From assembly GCA_945865745.1 (NCBI GenBank), contig CAMBFP010000010.1:1-15219 (forward strand): 15,219 nucleotides of DNA, given 5' to 3'. Below are positions 6,938-13,247 of this stretch, one piece after another. Position numbers and translations under genes: made by a program. The notes below the pieces were generated by a model. It had not been told where the DNA came from. It ran no database searches and saw nothing but the letters and a program-made list of their open reading frames with translations. The stretch is from Rhizobium sp. Q54. Its GTDB lineage: Bacteria; Pseudomonadota; Alphaproteobacteria; Rickettsiales; UBA1997. Position 1 is the stretch's first letter, and the number at the start of each line of letters is the position of its first letter.

Positions 6938-7843
6938 ATGAAGATCCTCTCCAAATTCCGTTCCGGACTCAGTAATACAAAAATCGATTTCATGAAGCCG
7001 CATAAAATTGCGCTTGCTGCTTCGGTTTTTGCTATTGTCGCTTCGTTGATTTTGGTTGGGATTAACGGCTTAAATTTCGGCATCGATTTCGCTGGTGGAA
7101 TTTTAATCGAAGCAAAAATTGAAGATAATGTTGATGTGGCCAAGGTTCGCGATCTTCTTGTTGAGCAGGTAAAAGATGTACAAATTCAGAATATTGACGG
7201 GCAAGATTTATTGATTCGCGTTGCCAAAACCGATGAAGAGCAGTCTGTAGTTGTTAAAAAAATTCAAGAAATTCTTGGTAAAAATTTTAGTAAAATTGAG
7301 TACCGTAAAGTTGATTACGTTGGTCCGCAAGTTGGTTCAGAGCTTATTTTGAAAGGCTTCATGGCGCTGCTGATGTCATTCATTTTTATTATGATTTACA
7401 TTTGGATTCGCTTCGATTGGCAATTTGGAGTTGGCGGAATTTTTGCCCTTCTTCATGATGCGGTTTTGACTCTTGGTTTTTATTCGGCTACTGGCCTCGA
7501 GTTTAATCTTACCTCAATTGCCGCGATTCTTACCATCATTGGTTATTCGATTAATGACTCGGTGGTGATCTATGACCGCATTCGCGAAAATTTACGTCGT
7601 TACAAAAAAATGAATCTTTCTGATCTCATTAACTCCAGCGCTAACTCAACTCTAAGCAGAACAATTCTAACCTCAGGAATTACACTAATTTCGATTTTGG
7701 CCTTGATTTTATTCGGCGGAAAAGTGCTCTACAGCTTTAGCGTTGCAGCCTTTTTTGGCATCGTGGTTGGAACTTATTCTTCGATCTACATCTCGGCACC
7801 AATTCTGATTTATTTGAATCCGCGCAAACAAGAGAAGAGTTGA
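6938..7843 (+). CDS. secF: Protein translocase subunit SecF
   Basis: SecF pairs with SecD in the inner membrane and uses the proton-motive force to help pull proteins through SecYEG. The 301-residue product shows a first helix (about 22-42), the signature GLNFGIDFAGG (44-54), a periplasmic P4-type domain (about 55-125), then VGPQVGSELILKG and five further helices. The RND-type core GYSINDSVVIYDRIREN, the family's proton-path region, is intact. secD usually precedes secF but is not in this window; an S20 gene and a repeat precede it instead. The start ATG has no Shine-Dalgarno. The next gene, a glutaredoxin, is 144 bases downstream. Confidence 0.96.
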   Translation: MKILSKFRSGLSNTKIDFMKPHKIALAASVFAIVASLILVGINGLNFGIDFAGGILIEAKIEDNVDVAKVRDLLVEQVKDVQIQNIDGQDLLIRVAKTDEEQSVVVKKIQEILGKNFSKIEYRKVDYVGPQVGSELILKGFMALLMSFIFIMIYIWIRFDWQFGVGGIFALLHDAVLTLGFYSATGLEFNLTSIAAILTIIGYSINDSVVIYDRIRENLRRYKKMNLSDLINSSANSTLSRTILTSGITLISILALILFGGKVLYSFSVAAFFGIVVGTYSSIYISAPILIYLNPRKQEKS

Positions 7844-7879
7844 GTTCAAGAGCCTAGAGCAAGTTTAGGTCGCTGTTAT

Positions 7880-7965
7880 CTCTAGAATCACTAGAGCATT
7901 TTGATAAAAACTCCAAAAATACCACCAAGTAATTTGTGTGAAATTTTAAGGGCGTAAACAACGCC
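7880..7965. other. Two small hairpins between secF and the glutaredoxin gene
   Basis: CTCTAG (7880-7885) pairs with CTAGAG (7891-7896) around a 5-base loop, followed by CATTTTGAT; this could be a weak secF terminator. GGCGT (7951-7955) pairs with ACGCC (7961-7965) around AAACA, 22 bases before the glutaredoxin start. No convincing promoter box is visible. Both hairpins are short and could be chance. Confidence 0.35.
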
Positions 7966-7987
7966 ATGAATTAATTACAACTATAAC

Positions 7988-8242
7988 ATGCCTGACATCA
8001 TTATTTATTCCAAAGAAGTTTGCCCATATTGCGTTAGAGCTAAGGCGCTCTTGAGCAGAAAGGGCGTAGAATTTACTGAGATCAAAATCACTGACGACAA
8101 AACCAGAGAAGAAATGATAAAAAAATCTGGTGGTCGCATGACTGTTCCGCAAATTTTTATCGGCAATTTTCATGTCGGTGGATGTGATGATCTTTATGCT
8201 CTTGATGCTGCGGGTGGGCTGGATAAATTATTAAAGAATTAA
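7988..8242 (+). CDS. grxC: Glutaredoxin 3-type dithiol glutaredoxin
   Basis: A small cytoplasmic thioredoxin-fold protein that reduces disulfides and glutathione mixed disulfides using glutathione. The 84-residue product has the dithiol active site CPYC (C12-C15), the cis-proline turn TVP (52-54) and the glutathione-binding GGCDD (64-68). Length and motifs fit the GrxC group. C66 is an extra cysteine in the GGCDD position, as in several bacterial Grx3 proteins. It stands alone between secF and groES. The start has no Shine-Dalgarno. Confidence 0.95.
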   Translation: MPDIIIYSKEVCPYCVRAKALLSRKGVEFTEIKITDDKTREEMIKKSGGRMTVPQIFIGNFHVGGCDDLYALDAAGGLDKLLKN

Positions 8243-8281
8243 TATTCATTCTGAATTGCCGAGTCGTTTGTCTTCTGCGTA

Positions 8282-8309
8282 ATGATGAGTTTAATTAAGC
8301 GCTCATCAT
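8282..8309. promoter_or_regulatory. Inverted repeat upstream of groES
   Basis: ATGATGAG (8282-8289) and CTCATCAT (8302-8309) are perfect inverted arms separated by 12 bases. It lies 40 bases after the glutaredoxin stop and about 120 before groES. It does not match the CIRCE operator bound by HrcA. It could be a binding site for another regulator or an RNA hairpin closing the grxC transcript, although no T-run follows. Confidence 0.4.
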
Positions 8310-8345
8310 CTCAAGAGTGACAATCCAGAAATAATTTTTTTACAA

Positions 8346-8376
8346 CCCCTTGTAAGGAGTTTGAACCTTCCTAACT
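8346..8376 (+). promoter_or_regulatory. Possible heat-shock (sigma32-type) promoter of groESL
   Basis: CCCCTTGTAA (8346-8355) resembles the CCCTTGAA-type -35 element of RpoH promoters, and CCTTCCTAACT (8366-8376) lies about where the -10 should be. The -10 match is poor. The assignment leans on the known RpoH control of groESL in proteobacteria more than on the sequence. The leader to groES would be about 45 bases. Confidence 0.3.
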
Positions 8377-8427
8377 TGCAGCTCTTCAAATTTTTAAATT
8401 CCCTTAAACTTTAATTTTTAACGACTC

Positions 8428-8721
8428 ATGAAAGTGAAGCCTTTACATGATCGCGTCATTATTGAGCGCGTCGAAGCCGAAAGCAAAACTGCTGGCGGTA
8501 TTATTATTCCTGATAATGCGAAAGAAAAACCTTCTGAAGGTAAAGTTGTCGCAGTTGGCGAAGGCCTTCGCGATGATCACGGCAAGCGCATCTCTCTTGA
8601 TGTTAAAAAAGGAGATCGCGTTCTATTCCAAAAATGGGGTGGAGCTGAAGTTAAAGTTGATGGCAAAGAGCTCATCATCTTGAAAGAGTCAGATATTCTG
8701 GCTGTAATAGAATCTAAGTAA
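8428..8721 (+). CDS. groES: Co-chaperonin GroES (Hsp10)
   Basis: The heptameric lid of the GroEL folding chamber. The 97-residue product has the full family pattern: MKVKPLHDRVIIERVE at the N-terminus, the mobile loop SKTAGGIIIPDNAKEKPSEG (19-38) that docks on GroEL, the GDRVLFQKWGG strand and the final ESDILAVIE. The mobile loop and the KVVAVGEG segment are of the alphaproteobacterial kind. The ATG follows AATTTTTAACGACTC with no Shine-Dalgarno. groEL begins 106 bases later, after a 72-base palindromic element that occupies most of the intergenic gap. Confidence 0.97.
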   Translation: MKVKPLHDRVIIERVEAESKTAGGIIIPDNAKEKPSEGKVVAVGEGLRDDHGKRISLDVKKGDRVLFQKWGGAEVKVDGKELIILKESDILAVIESK

Positions 8722-8728
8722 ATTTTAC

Positions 8729-8800
8729 TGCCTTGGTTTCGACTTCTCTCAACTGAAGGCGGAGTTTTGCCGCTGATTGAGCGAAGTCGAAACCAAGGCA
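8729..8800. repeat. Palindromic REP-like element inside the groES-groEL operon
   Basis: The left arm begins TGCCTTGGTTTCGACTTC (from 8729) and runs to 8752. The right arm (8777-8800) ends GAAGTCGAAACCAAGGCA. The 24-base arms match except at one position, and the 24-base centre has a small GCGG/CCGC stem (8759-8762, 8770-8773). The arms belong to the same family as those at 14528-14605 and 14781-14880, but here the CCAAGG ends face outward. The element creates an in-frame GTG/TTG-started leader (reading SEVETK) upstream of groEL that is not part of GroEL. Confidence 0.9.
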
Positions 8801-8817
8801 AAAAACAATCAAACAAA

Positions 8818-8822
8818 CGGAG
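8818..8822 (+). promoter_or_regulatory. Shine-Dalgarno of groEL (CGGAG)
   Basis: GGAG (8819-8822) lies 5 bases before the ATG at 8828. It fixes that ATG as the groEL start, in agreement with the family N-terminus (M)SAKEIIFG. It is the only convincing Shine-Dalgarno seen among the genes of this window. Confidence 0.8.
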
Positions 8823-8827
8823 TAAAA

Positions 8828-10468
8828 ATGTCTGCAAAAGAAATTATTTTTGGAACCGACGCACGTGCGAGGATACTCGAAGGCGTCGATATTATTGCTA
8901 ACGCAGTAAAAATAACTTTAGGGCCAAAAGGTCGTAACGTTGTAATTGAAAAATCTTTCGGCTCGCCACGCATCACTAAAGACGGCGTGACTGTTGCAAA
9001 AGAAATCGAACTATCTGACCGCTTCCAAAATCTTGGTGCGCAAATGATCAAAGAAGTTGCTTCAAAAACCAATGACACTGCTGGCGATGGAACAACTACT
9101 TCAACCGTTCTTGCACAAGCGATTGTGCGTGAAGGTGTGAAATCAGTTGCTGCCGGAATGAATCCAATGGATTTAAAGCGCGGAATTGATTTGGCTGTTG
9201 AAGCTCTAGTAAAAGAACTAGTGAAGATGAGCAAAAAGATTTCCTCGAAAGAAGAAGTTGCACAAGTTGCAACAATCTCAGCGAATGGCGACTCTGAAAT
9301 CGGCAGAAAAATTGCAGAAGCTGTGCAAAAAGTTGGTCCAGATTCTCCAATTACAGTTGAAGAAGCAAAAGGCTTGGAGTTTGAAGTTAACGTTGTTGAA
9401 GGCATGAATTTCGACCGCGGATATCTTTCTCCTTACTTCATTACTAATGCCGAAAAAATGGCTGTAGAAATGGAAAATCCTTACGTTTTGTTGTTCGAGA
9501 AAAAAATCTCTAACTTACAACCAATGGTTCCATTGCTTGAGGCTGTAGTACAATCAGGTCGTCCACTTTTGATCATTGCTGAAGATGTTGAAGGCGAAGC
9601 ACTTGCTGCTTTGGTTGTAAATAAACTTCGCGCTGGCTTGAAAATCGCAGCGGTGAAAGCACCAGGTTTTGGTGATCGTCGTAAGTCAATAATGGAAGAT
9701 CTTGCCGTGCTAACTGGCGGACAACTCATCTCTGAAGACCTTGGAATGAAGCTTGAAACAGTTACTTTAAAACAACTTGGCCAAGCTAAAAAAATCATCA
9801 TCGACAAAGAAAATACTACGATCGTTGATGGCTCTGGAAAGTCAGTTGATGTCAAAGCTCGCTGCACTTCAATCAAGTCACAAATCGAAGAAACTACTTC
9901 TGATTACGATCGTGAAAAACTTCAGGAAAGATTGGCCAAACTTTCTGGTGGCGTTGCCATCATTAAAGTCGGCGGAACTACTGAAATCGAAGTAAAAGAG
10001 AAAAAAGATCGCGTTGACGATGCTCTTGCCGCTACTCGTGCAGCAATGCAAGAAGGAATCGTTCCAGGCGGAGGATCAGCACTGCTCTTCGCCGGACGCG
10101 TTCTCGACAAAGTTAAAGGCGTAAATGAAGACCAGAATGTTGGTGTTAACATCATCAGAAAAGTCATCCAAGCGCCAATCCGTCAAATCGCTGAAAATGC
10201 TGGTTTTGATGGCGCAGTTGTTGCCAACCAAGTTTTGTCGAAAGGCCAAATTTCTTACGGTTATAACGCGCAAACTAATGAATATGTCGACATGTTCAAA
10301 GCTGGTATCATTGACCCAACGAAAGTTGTTCGCACCGCTTTGCAAGACGCTTCATCAGTTGCTGGCTTATTGATCACAACCGAAGCAGCAATTATCGAAA
10401 AGAAAGATGATTCGGCTGGACACAATCACCCACCAATGGGCGGCATGGGAGGAATGGGAGGTTTCTAA
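8828..10468 (+). CDS. groEL: Chaperonin GroEL (Hsp60)
   Basis: The 14-mer ATP-driven folding chamber that works with GroES. The 546-residue product begins SAKEIIFGTDARARIL and carries the nucleotide-binding LGPKGRNVV (31-39), the catalytic GDGTTT with D87, the VDDALAATRAA segment holding the second conserved aspartate, and the hinge GGGSALL. The C-terminus is the flexible Gly-Met tail (PPMGGMGGMGGF). Length equals the family norm. The frame is open upstream to 8777, but those 17 codons are read through the palindromic repeat. The CGGAG at 8818-8822 and homologous N-termini support 8828. A strong terminator follows 30 bases after the stop. It is probably co-transcribed with groES, with the palindrome influencing the ratio of the two. 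Confidence 0.98.
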   Translation: MSAKEIIFGTDARARILEGVDIIANAVKITLGPKGRNVVIEKSFGSPRITKDGVTVAKEIELSDRFQNLGAQMIKEVASKTNDTAGDGTTTSTVLAQAIVREGVKSVAAGMNPMDLKRGIDLAVEALVKELVKMSKKISSKEEVAQVATISANGDSEIGRKIAEAVQKVGPDSPITVEEAKGLEFEVNVVEGMNFDRGYLSPYFITNAEKMAVEMENPYVLLFEKKISNLQPMVPLLEAVVQSGRPLLIIAEDVEGEALAALVVNKLRAGLKIAAVKAPGFGDRRKSIMEDLAVLTGGQLISEDLGMKLETVTLKQLGQAKKIIIDKENTTIVDGSGKSVDVKARCTSIKSQIEETTSDYDREKLQERLAKLSGGVAIIKVGGTTEIEVKEKKDRVDDALAATRAAMQEGIVPGGGSALLFAGRVLDKVKGVNEDQNVGVNIIRKVIQAPIRQIAENAGFDGAVVANQVLSKGQISYGYNAQTNEYVDMFKAGIIDPTKVVRTALQDASSVAGLLITTEAAIIEKKDDSAGHNHPPMGGMGGMGGF

Positions 10469-10498
10469 AACTCTCAAACTTTCAGTTAGAAAATAACA

Positions 10499-10539
10499 AA
10501 ACCTCGGTCTCAGAAATGAGGCCGAGGTTTTTTATTATT
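10499..10539. terminator. Strong intrinsic terminator after groEL, probably bidirectional
   Basis: AAACCTCGGTCTC (10499-10511) pairs with GAGGCCGAGGTTT (10518-10530) over a 6-base loop, with one G-U pair. The T-run TTTTTTATTATTT follows. On the other strand the arm is followed by TTTTGTTATTTT, so it can also stop the leftward antitoxin transcript. The 50 bases between it and the antitoxin stop hold nothing I recognise. Confidence 0.95.
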
Positions 10540-10589
10540 TAAGCCGAGAAGTTTTTTACCCGCCTTGCGACTAGGTAAGATTTTCTTGT

Positions 10590-10850
10590 TTAAAGGCTTA
10601 CCGCATCTCGATGAATTACGATGTTGATGTAGGTTTGGTAAGGAATGCCCATTTTTTCAGCTTTCAATTTCATAGCTTCAAGATCTCCTTCAGAAAGTCG
10701 GATCGTCACTGATTTTTTTGCCGCAATGTAGTTTTTTTTAGCAAGTTTTGGTTTAGCCAGATTTGCCTTCTGATTCTTAACTGGCTTGGCTTTATACAGA
10801 TTTTTTTTGATCTCGTGCTCATATGAATCGAGTTTTATTTTCTTTTTCAT
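10590..10850 (-). CDS. CopG/BrnA-like antitoxin (orphan)
   Basis: A small basic protein of 86 residues. The C-terminal half has the ribbon-helix-helix pattern: a beta strand KKSVTIRLS (about 45-53), then helices with EGDLEAMKLKAEKMGIPYQTYINIVIHRD. The phrase ADxMGIPYQTxIxxxIH is typical of CopG-type antitoxins, which bind DNA as dimers and repress their own operon. The N-terminal 44 residues are Lys-rich and probably disordered, the part that would wrap a toxin. No toxin gene lies on either side: downstream is a terminator, and upstream only 69 bases separate it from a divergent transporter. A strong TTGACA promoter with an overlapping inverted repeat fits autoregulation. There is no Shine-Dalgarno. 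Confidence 0.8.
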   Translation of the reverse strand: MKKKIKLDSYEHEIKKNLYKAKPVKNQKANLAKPKLAKKNYIAAKKSVTIRLSEGDLEAMKLKAEKMGIPYQTYINIVIHRDAVSL

Positions 10851-10874
10851 AGAATTTTTAAAAATTAGTTATTT

Positions 10875-10904
10875 TTTACAAAGTAAGGACATCGTACATA
10901 CAAT
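10875..10904 (+). promoter_or_regulatory. Promoter of the EamA transporter, interlocked with the antitoxin promoter
   Basis: TTTACA (10875-10880) and TACAAT (10899-10904) are good -35 and -10 boxes at 18-bp spacing. Transcription would begin near 10911, leaving a leader of about 9 bases before the ATG at 10920, so the mRNA would be nearly leaderless. Each box overlaps a box of the opposite promoter, so RNA polymerase cannot occupy both at once. Confidence 0.6.
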
Positions 10905-10909
10905 GTCAA
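10880..10909 (-). promoter_or_regulatory. Promoter of the antitoxin gene with candidate operator
   Basis: On the minus strand, TTGACA (10909-10904) is a perfect -35 box, and TACTTT (10885-10880) is a fair -10 at 18-bp spacing. The inverted repeat GACAT (10888-10892) / ATGTC (10903-10907), with a 10-base gap, overlaps the spacer and the -35 box. It is a candidate operator for the ribbon-helix-helix protein. Confidence 0.65.
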
Positions 10910-10919
10910 TTTCGCTTTC

Positions 10920-11822
10920 ATGAATAAAAGCAGCAACCTCTTCATCATAATTTTTCTCGGCTTGATCTGGTCGACTTTCGCAATTTTTACTAAAATTTCT
11001 GCCGAAGTTCTTCCGCCATTTTTTATCGCCTTTTCACGTCTAGCGATAGGCGCTTTATTGCTTTGCACTGTTATTTTGTTACAACGCAAAAAGTTTCTTT
11101 TTGTTAAAAATTTTAAATTTTATTTCGCCGTCGGGTTTTTCAATTCTGCTTTACCCTTCACGTTATTTGCTATTGCAGCTAAGTCTTTGGATAGCGGAAT
11201 CATAGCCATTCTCGATGGCACAATTCCGATGTTTGAAGTGTTAATTTGTGTTCTAATTTTGCGTCGCAAAGCAGATTTAAATGCAGCAATCGGAGTAATT
11301 CTTGGAATGCTCGGCGTAATCGTTACATCTTACGGAAATGGCCCAAGTCTTGACCTCTCTCCAATTCACATCATCTCAATTTTAACAATTCTGTGCGCCT
11401 GCATTTCTTACGCCGGCTCATCGCTCTACATCAATTCTCACTGCCAAAATATCGAATCAATTACACTTGCTTGTGGCAGCGTTACCTGCGCCGCTTTGCT
11501 TTTATTGCCGTCAATTTTCTTCGTCGATTTTTCTGTAATCGATTCTCACGTAGGAATGTCGCTCTTTGGACTCGGATTTCTTTGCACCGGAATTGCCTAT
11601 ATTCTTTATTTCAAACTCGCTGCCGAAGAGGGTTCGCGCACCGCGGTCAGCGTGGTTTTACTCATCCCATTTTTTGGAACATTGATCGGAGTATTTTTTG
11701 CCGGAGAGACCTTAACTATTAATAAAATAATAGGCTGTTTGATGATTTTGACGAGCATGAAATTTATCCTAAACCTCTCACGCAAAAACTTCTTTAAGTC
11801 GAGAGAAGCGCATATTCTCTAG
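10920..11822 (+). CDS. EamA-family (DMT superfamily) transporter
   Basis: A 300-residue inner-membrane protein with ten predicted transmembrane helices in two EamA repeats (about 8-137 and 150-285). Each repeat starts with a helix bearing the family's G/S/A-rich faces (FLGLIWSTFAIFTKI; ILCACISYAGSSLYI). The first repeat has the typical PPFFIAFSRLAIGALLL helix, and the second ends with an FFAGETLTINKIIGCLMILTSM-type segment. Such proteins export or import small metabolites (amino acids, nucleotides, S-adenosylmethionine in Rickettsia); the substrate cannot be predicted here. Its stop TAG sits in CTAG (11819-11822), sharing all four bases of the overlap with the stop of the convergent YihY gene. 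Confidence 0.92.
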   Translation: MNKSSNLFIIIFLGLIWSTFAIFTKISAEVLPPFFIAFSRLAIGALLLCTVILLQRKKFLFVKNFKFYFAVGFFNSALPFTLFAIAAKSLDSGIIAILDGTIPMFEVLICVLILRRKADLNAAIGVILGMLGVIVTSYGNGPSLDLSPIHIISILTILCACISYAGSSLYINSHCQNIESITLACGSVTCAALLLLPSIFFVDFSVIDSHVGMSLFGLGFLCTGIAYILYFKLAAEEGSRTAVSVVLLIPFFGTLIGVFFAGETLTINKIIGCLMILTSMKFILNLSRKNFFKSREAHIL

Positions 11823-12718
11823 CGACGCTTTAAGAAAACTTGGTAAGCACGATGAAAATGGTAATTAAATTCTGCGCCAAAAATGAAGACGAGACTGATT
11901 AAATAAAAAAACATCAGCGATGCGATGATGCCGGCGAGTGAACCGTAAACGAAATTTACCTGATGAAAATCTTCCAAATAAATTTTGAATAAATTTCCAA
12001 GTAAAATCCAAAGAACTACCGCTAATATTGACCCAGGAACAGTTTGTGTAATTTTTTGTTTGGAATTTGGTAGCGCGTAATAAAGCAAAGAAGTTGCGCA
12101 GGCAAGAAGACAGAAAATTGCAATTTGGCGCAAATAAAAAATATCAAAATCAGTGACTTGAATTCCTAAGTGGAACTTGTCGTCAAACTCTTTCAAAAAT
12201 GTTGGCACGATAATGAAGATGAAAATTCCACTAACGATGGTGAAGATAATCACGAAAAATTCGAGAATGCTAACGAGACGACGCAAGATGTAAGTAGGTG
12301 GGCATGTAACGCGATAAGCACGATTCAAAATTGTTCTACAACCTTCGACTGAAGATGATGCTGTCCAGATCACGCCAATAATTGCGATAGTTAGAAAACT
12401 TTGTTCGGGCCCAGAAGTGATTTCATTAATTCGTGGAGCCAAGGCGTCACTGATTTCTTTCGGTGTCGAAGAAATTATGACATTGATGATTTGAGTTCCG
12501 GCTTCGGAAGCGCCGAAAAATCCGATGATTGCGATTAAAAAAATCAGTGAAGGAAAAAGTGAAAGTATGCTCAAGAAAGCCAAGTATCCAGCATGCTCAA
12601 TGCCATCATGACGAATAGTATCAATCACCGAGATGCGAGTAATTTGCGCGGGAATAAGAAGGTATTTGTGAAATAAATAATTTAATTGCGAGCGCCGCTG
12701 GGGAATTATTTTAGGCAT
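11819..12718 (-). CDS. YihY/BrkB-family inner membrane protein
   Basis: A 299-residue membrane protein with about six transmembrane helices. Family landmarks are the early HDGIEHAGYLAFLSILSLFPSLIFL segment, WTASSSVEGCRTILNRAYRV near the middle, and the C-terminal NFVYGSLAGIIASLMFFYLISLVFIFGAEFNYH, which is the strongest YihY signature. The family was once annotated as ribonuclease BN by error, and the link to Bordetella BrkB virulence is historical; the molecular function is unsettled. The gene starts two bases after the stop of the GNAT gene (TAA-TA-ATG), so they form an operon. It converges on the EamA transporter with a 4-base overlap. No Shine-Dalgarno and no terminator are visible. Confidence 0.92.
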   Translation of the reverse strand: MPKIIPQRRSQLNYLFHKYLLIPAQITRISVIDTIRHDGIEHAGYLAFLSILSLFPSLIFLIAIIGFFGASEAGTQIINVIISSTPKEISDALAPRINEITSGPEQSFLTIAIIGVIWTASSSVEGCRTILNRAYRVTCPPTYILRRLVSILEFFVIIFTIVSGIFIFIIVPTFLKEFDDKFHLGIQVTDFDIFYLRQIAIFCLLACATSLLYYALPNSKQKITQTVPGSILAVVLWILLGNLFKIYLEDFHQVNFVYGSLAGIIASLMFFYLISLVFIFGAEFNYHFHRAYQVFLKRR

Positions 12719-12720
12719 TA

Positions 12721-13149
12721 TTAGCAGGCTTTTTTAAAGAATAATCCTTCGAGCAAAAACTTTTCGCGCGAGAAAATTTTTTGAGATTCTTGTCTTTTTG
12801 TTTCGAGACTGCCGACGATATTTTTGCAGCCAAAAACTGTTGCCTGCCACTCAATCCAGCGAATCAACATTTTGCCAACGCCAATGCCACGCTTGGTGCG
12901 ATCAATCATAAAATCTTCAACCTCGATTGCCTTGCCATGTTGTAATTTACGAATGATGCGAATGCCGATTATGCCAATGCAGCGACCATTTTCAACGGCC
13001 TGCTCTTCAAACACCGCCGCCATTTTGTAGCCGCGCTGCATTTGATTTAATACGTCTTCGACATAAGTTTCTTGATTCAAATTTTCGTAAATTTGCCGAA
13101 GAACTAAGTAAGTCTCGGCAATTTCTTTGCGAGTTTGAATTTCTTTCAT
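12721..13149 (-). CDS. GNAT-family N-acetyltransferase
   Basis: A 142-residue acetyl-CoA-dependent acyltransferase. The fold is readable: an N-terminal helix region (TYLVLRQIYENLNQETYVEDVLNQM), central strands (YKMAAVFEE, CIGIIGIRII), the core strand IEVEDFMID, then the acetyl-CoA loop RTKRGIGVGKML, matching the R/Q-x-x-G-x-G/A motif. A C-terminal strand and helix follow (FGCKNIVGSLETKRQESQKIFSREKF). Substrate unknown. I chose ATG 13149 (MKEIQTRKE); an ATG two codons earlier at 13155 is equally possible. The frame stays open to an ATG at 13206, but that extension reads MLRQAQHK, which is a translated dispersed repeat. It is first in an operon with YihY and divergent from argG. Confidence 0.85.
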   Translation of the reverse strand: MKEIQTRKEIAETYLVLRQIYENLNQETYVEDVLNQMQRGYKMAAVFEEQAVENGRCIGIIGIRIIRKLQHGKAIEVEDFMIDRTKRGIGVGKMLIRWIEWQATVFGCKNIVGSLETKRQESQKIFSREKFLLEGLFFKKAC

Positions 13150-13185
13150 TTGCATTTTGTCGGGATTTCTGGAGAAATTATTTTT

Positions 13186-13206
13186 ATGCTGAGCTTGTCG
13201 AAGCAT
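13186..13206. repeat. Short palindromic repeat (GAGCTTGTCGAAGC type) before the GNAT gene
   Basis: ATGCT (13186-13190) pairs with AGCAT (13202-13206) around GAGCTTGTCGA. The sequence matches the common dispersed repeat ATGCTTCGACAAGCTCAGCAT and shares its core with the copy at 6900-6923. It sits between the divergent GNAT gene and argG and supplies a false ATG for the GNAT gene. Confidence 0.65.
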
Positions 13207-13247
13207 GGTTCTGAAGGCAAAGTTTAATTACAAAATAATCAATAAAA

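Noticed and set aside
8243..8427. CIRCE operator upstream of groES
   Set aside because: No TTAGCACTC-N9-GAGTGCTAA match was found; the dyad present is ATGATGAG/CTCATCAT.
8777..8827. Upstream start for GroEL adding 17 residues (beginning SEVETK)
   Set aside because: The extension is translated from the palindromic repeat. The Shine-Dalgarno at 8818-8822 and the conserved GroEL N-terminus both support ATG 8828.
8809..9405. Long antisense frame inside groEL (198 residues)
   Set aside because: It is a shadow of a highly conserved coding sequence, Ser/Thr/Pro-rich as antisense frames of such genes tend to be, with no recognisable motif.
13150..13206. Longer GNAT protein starting MLRQAQHK
   Set aside because: Those codons lie in the dispersed GAGCTTGTCGAAGC repeat, and the family fold begins after MKEIQ.
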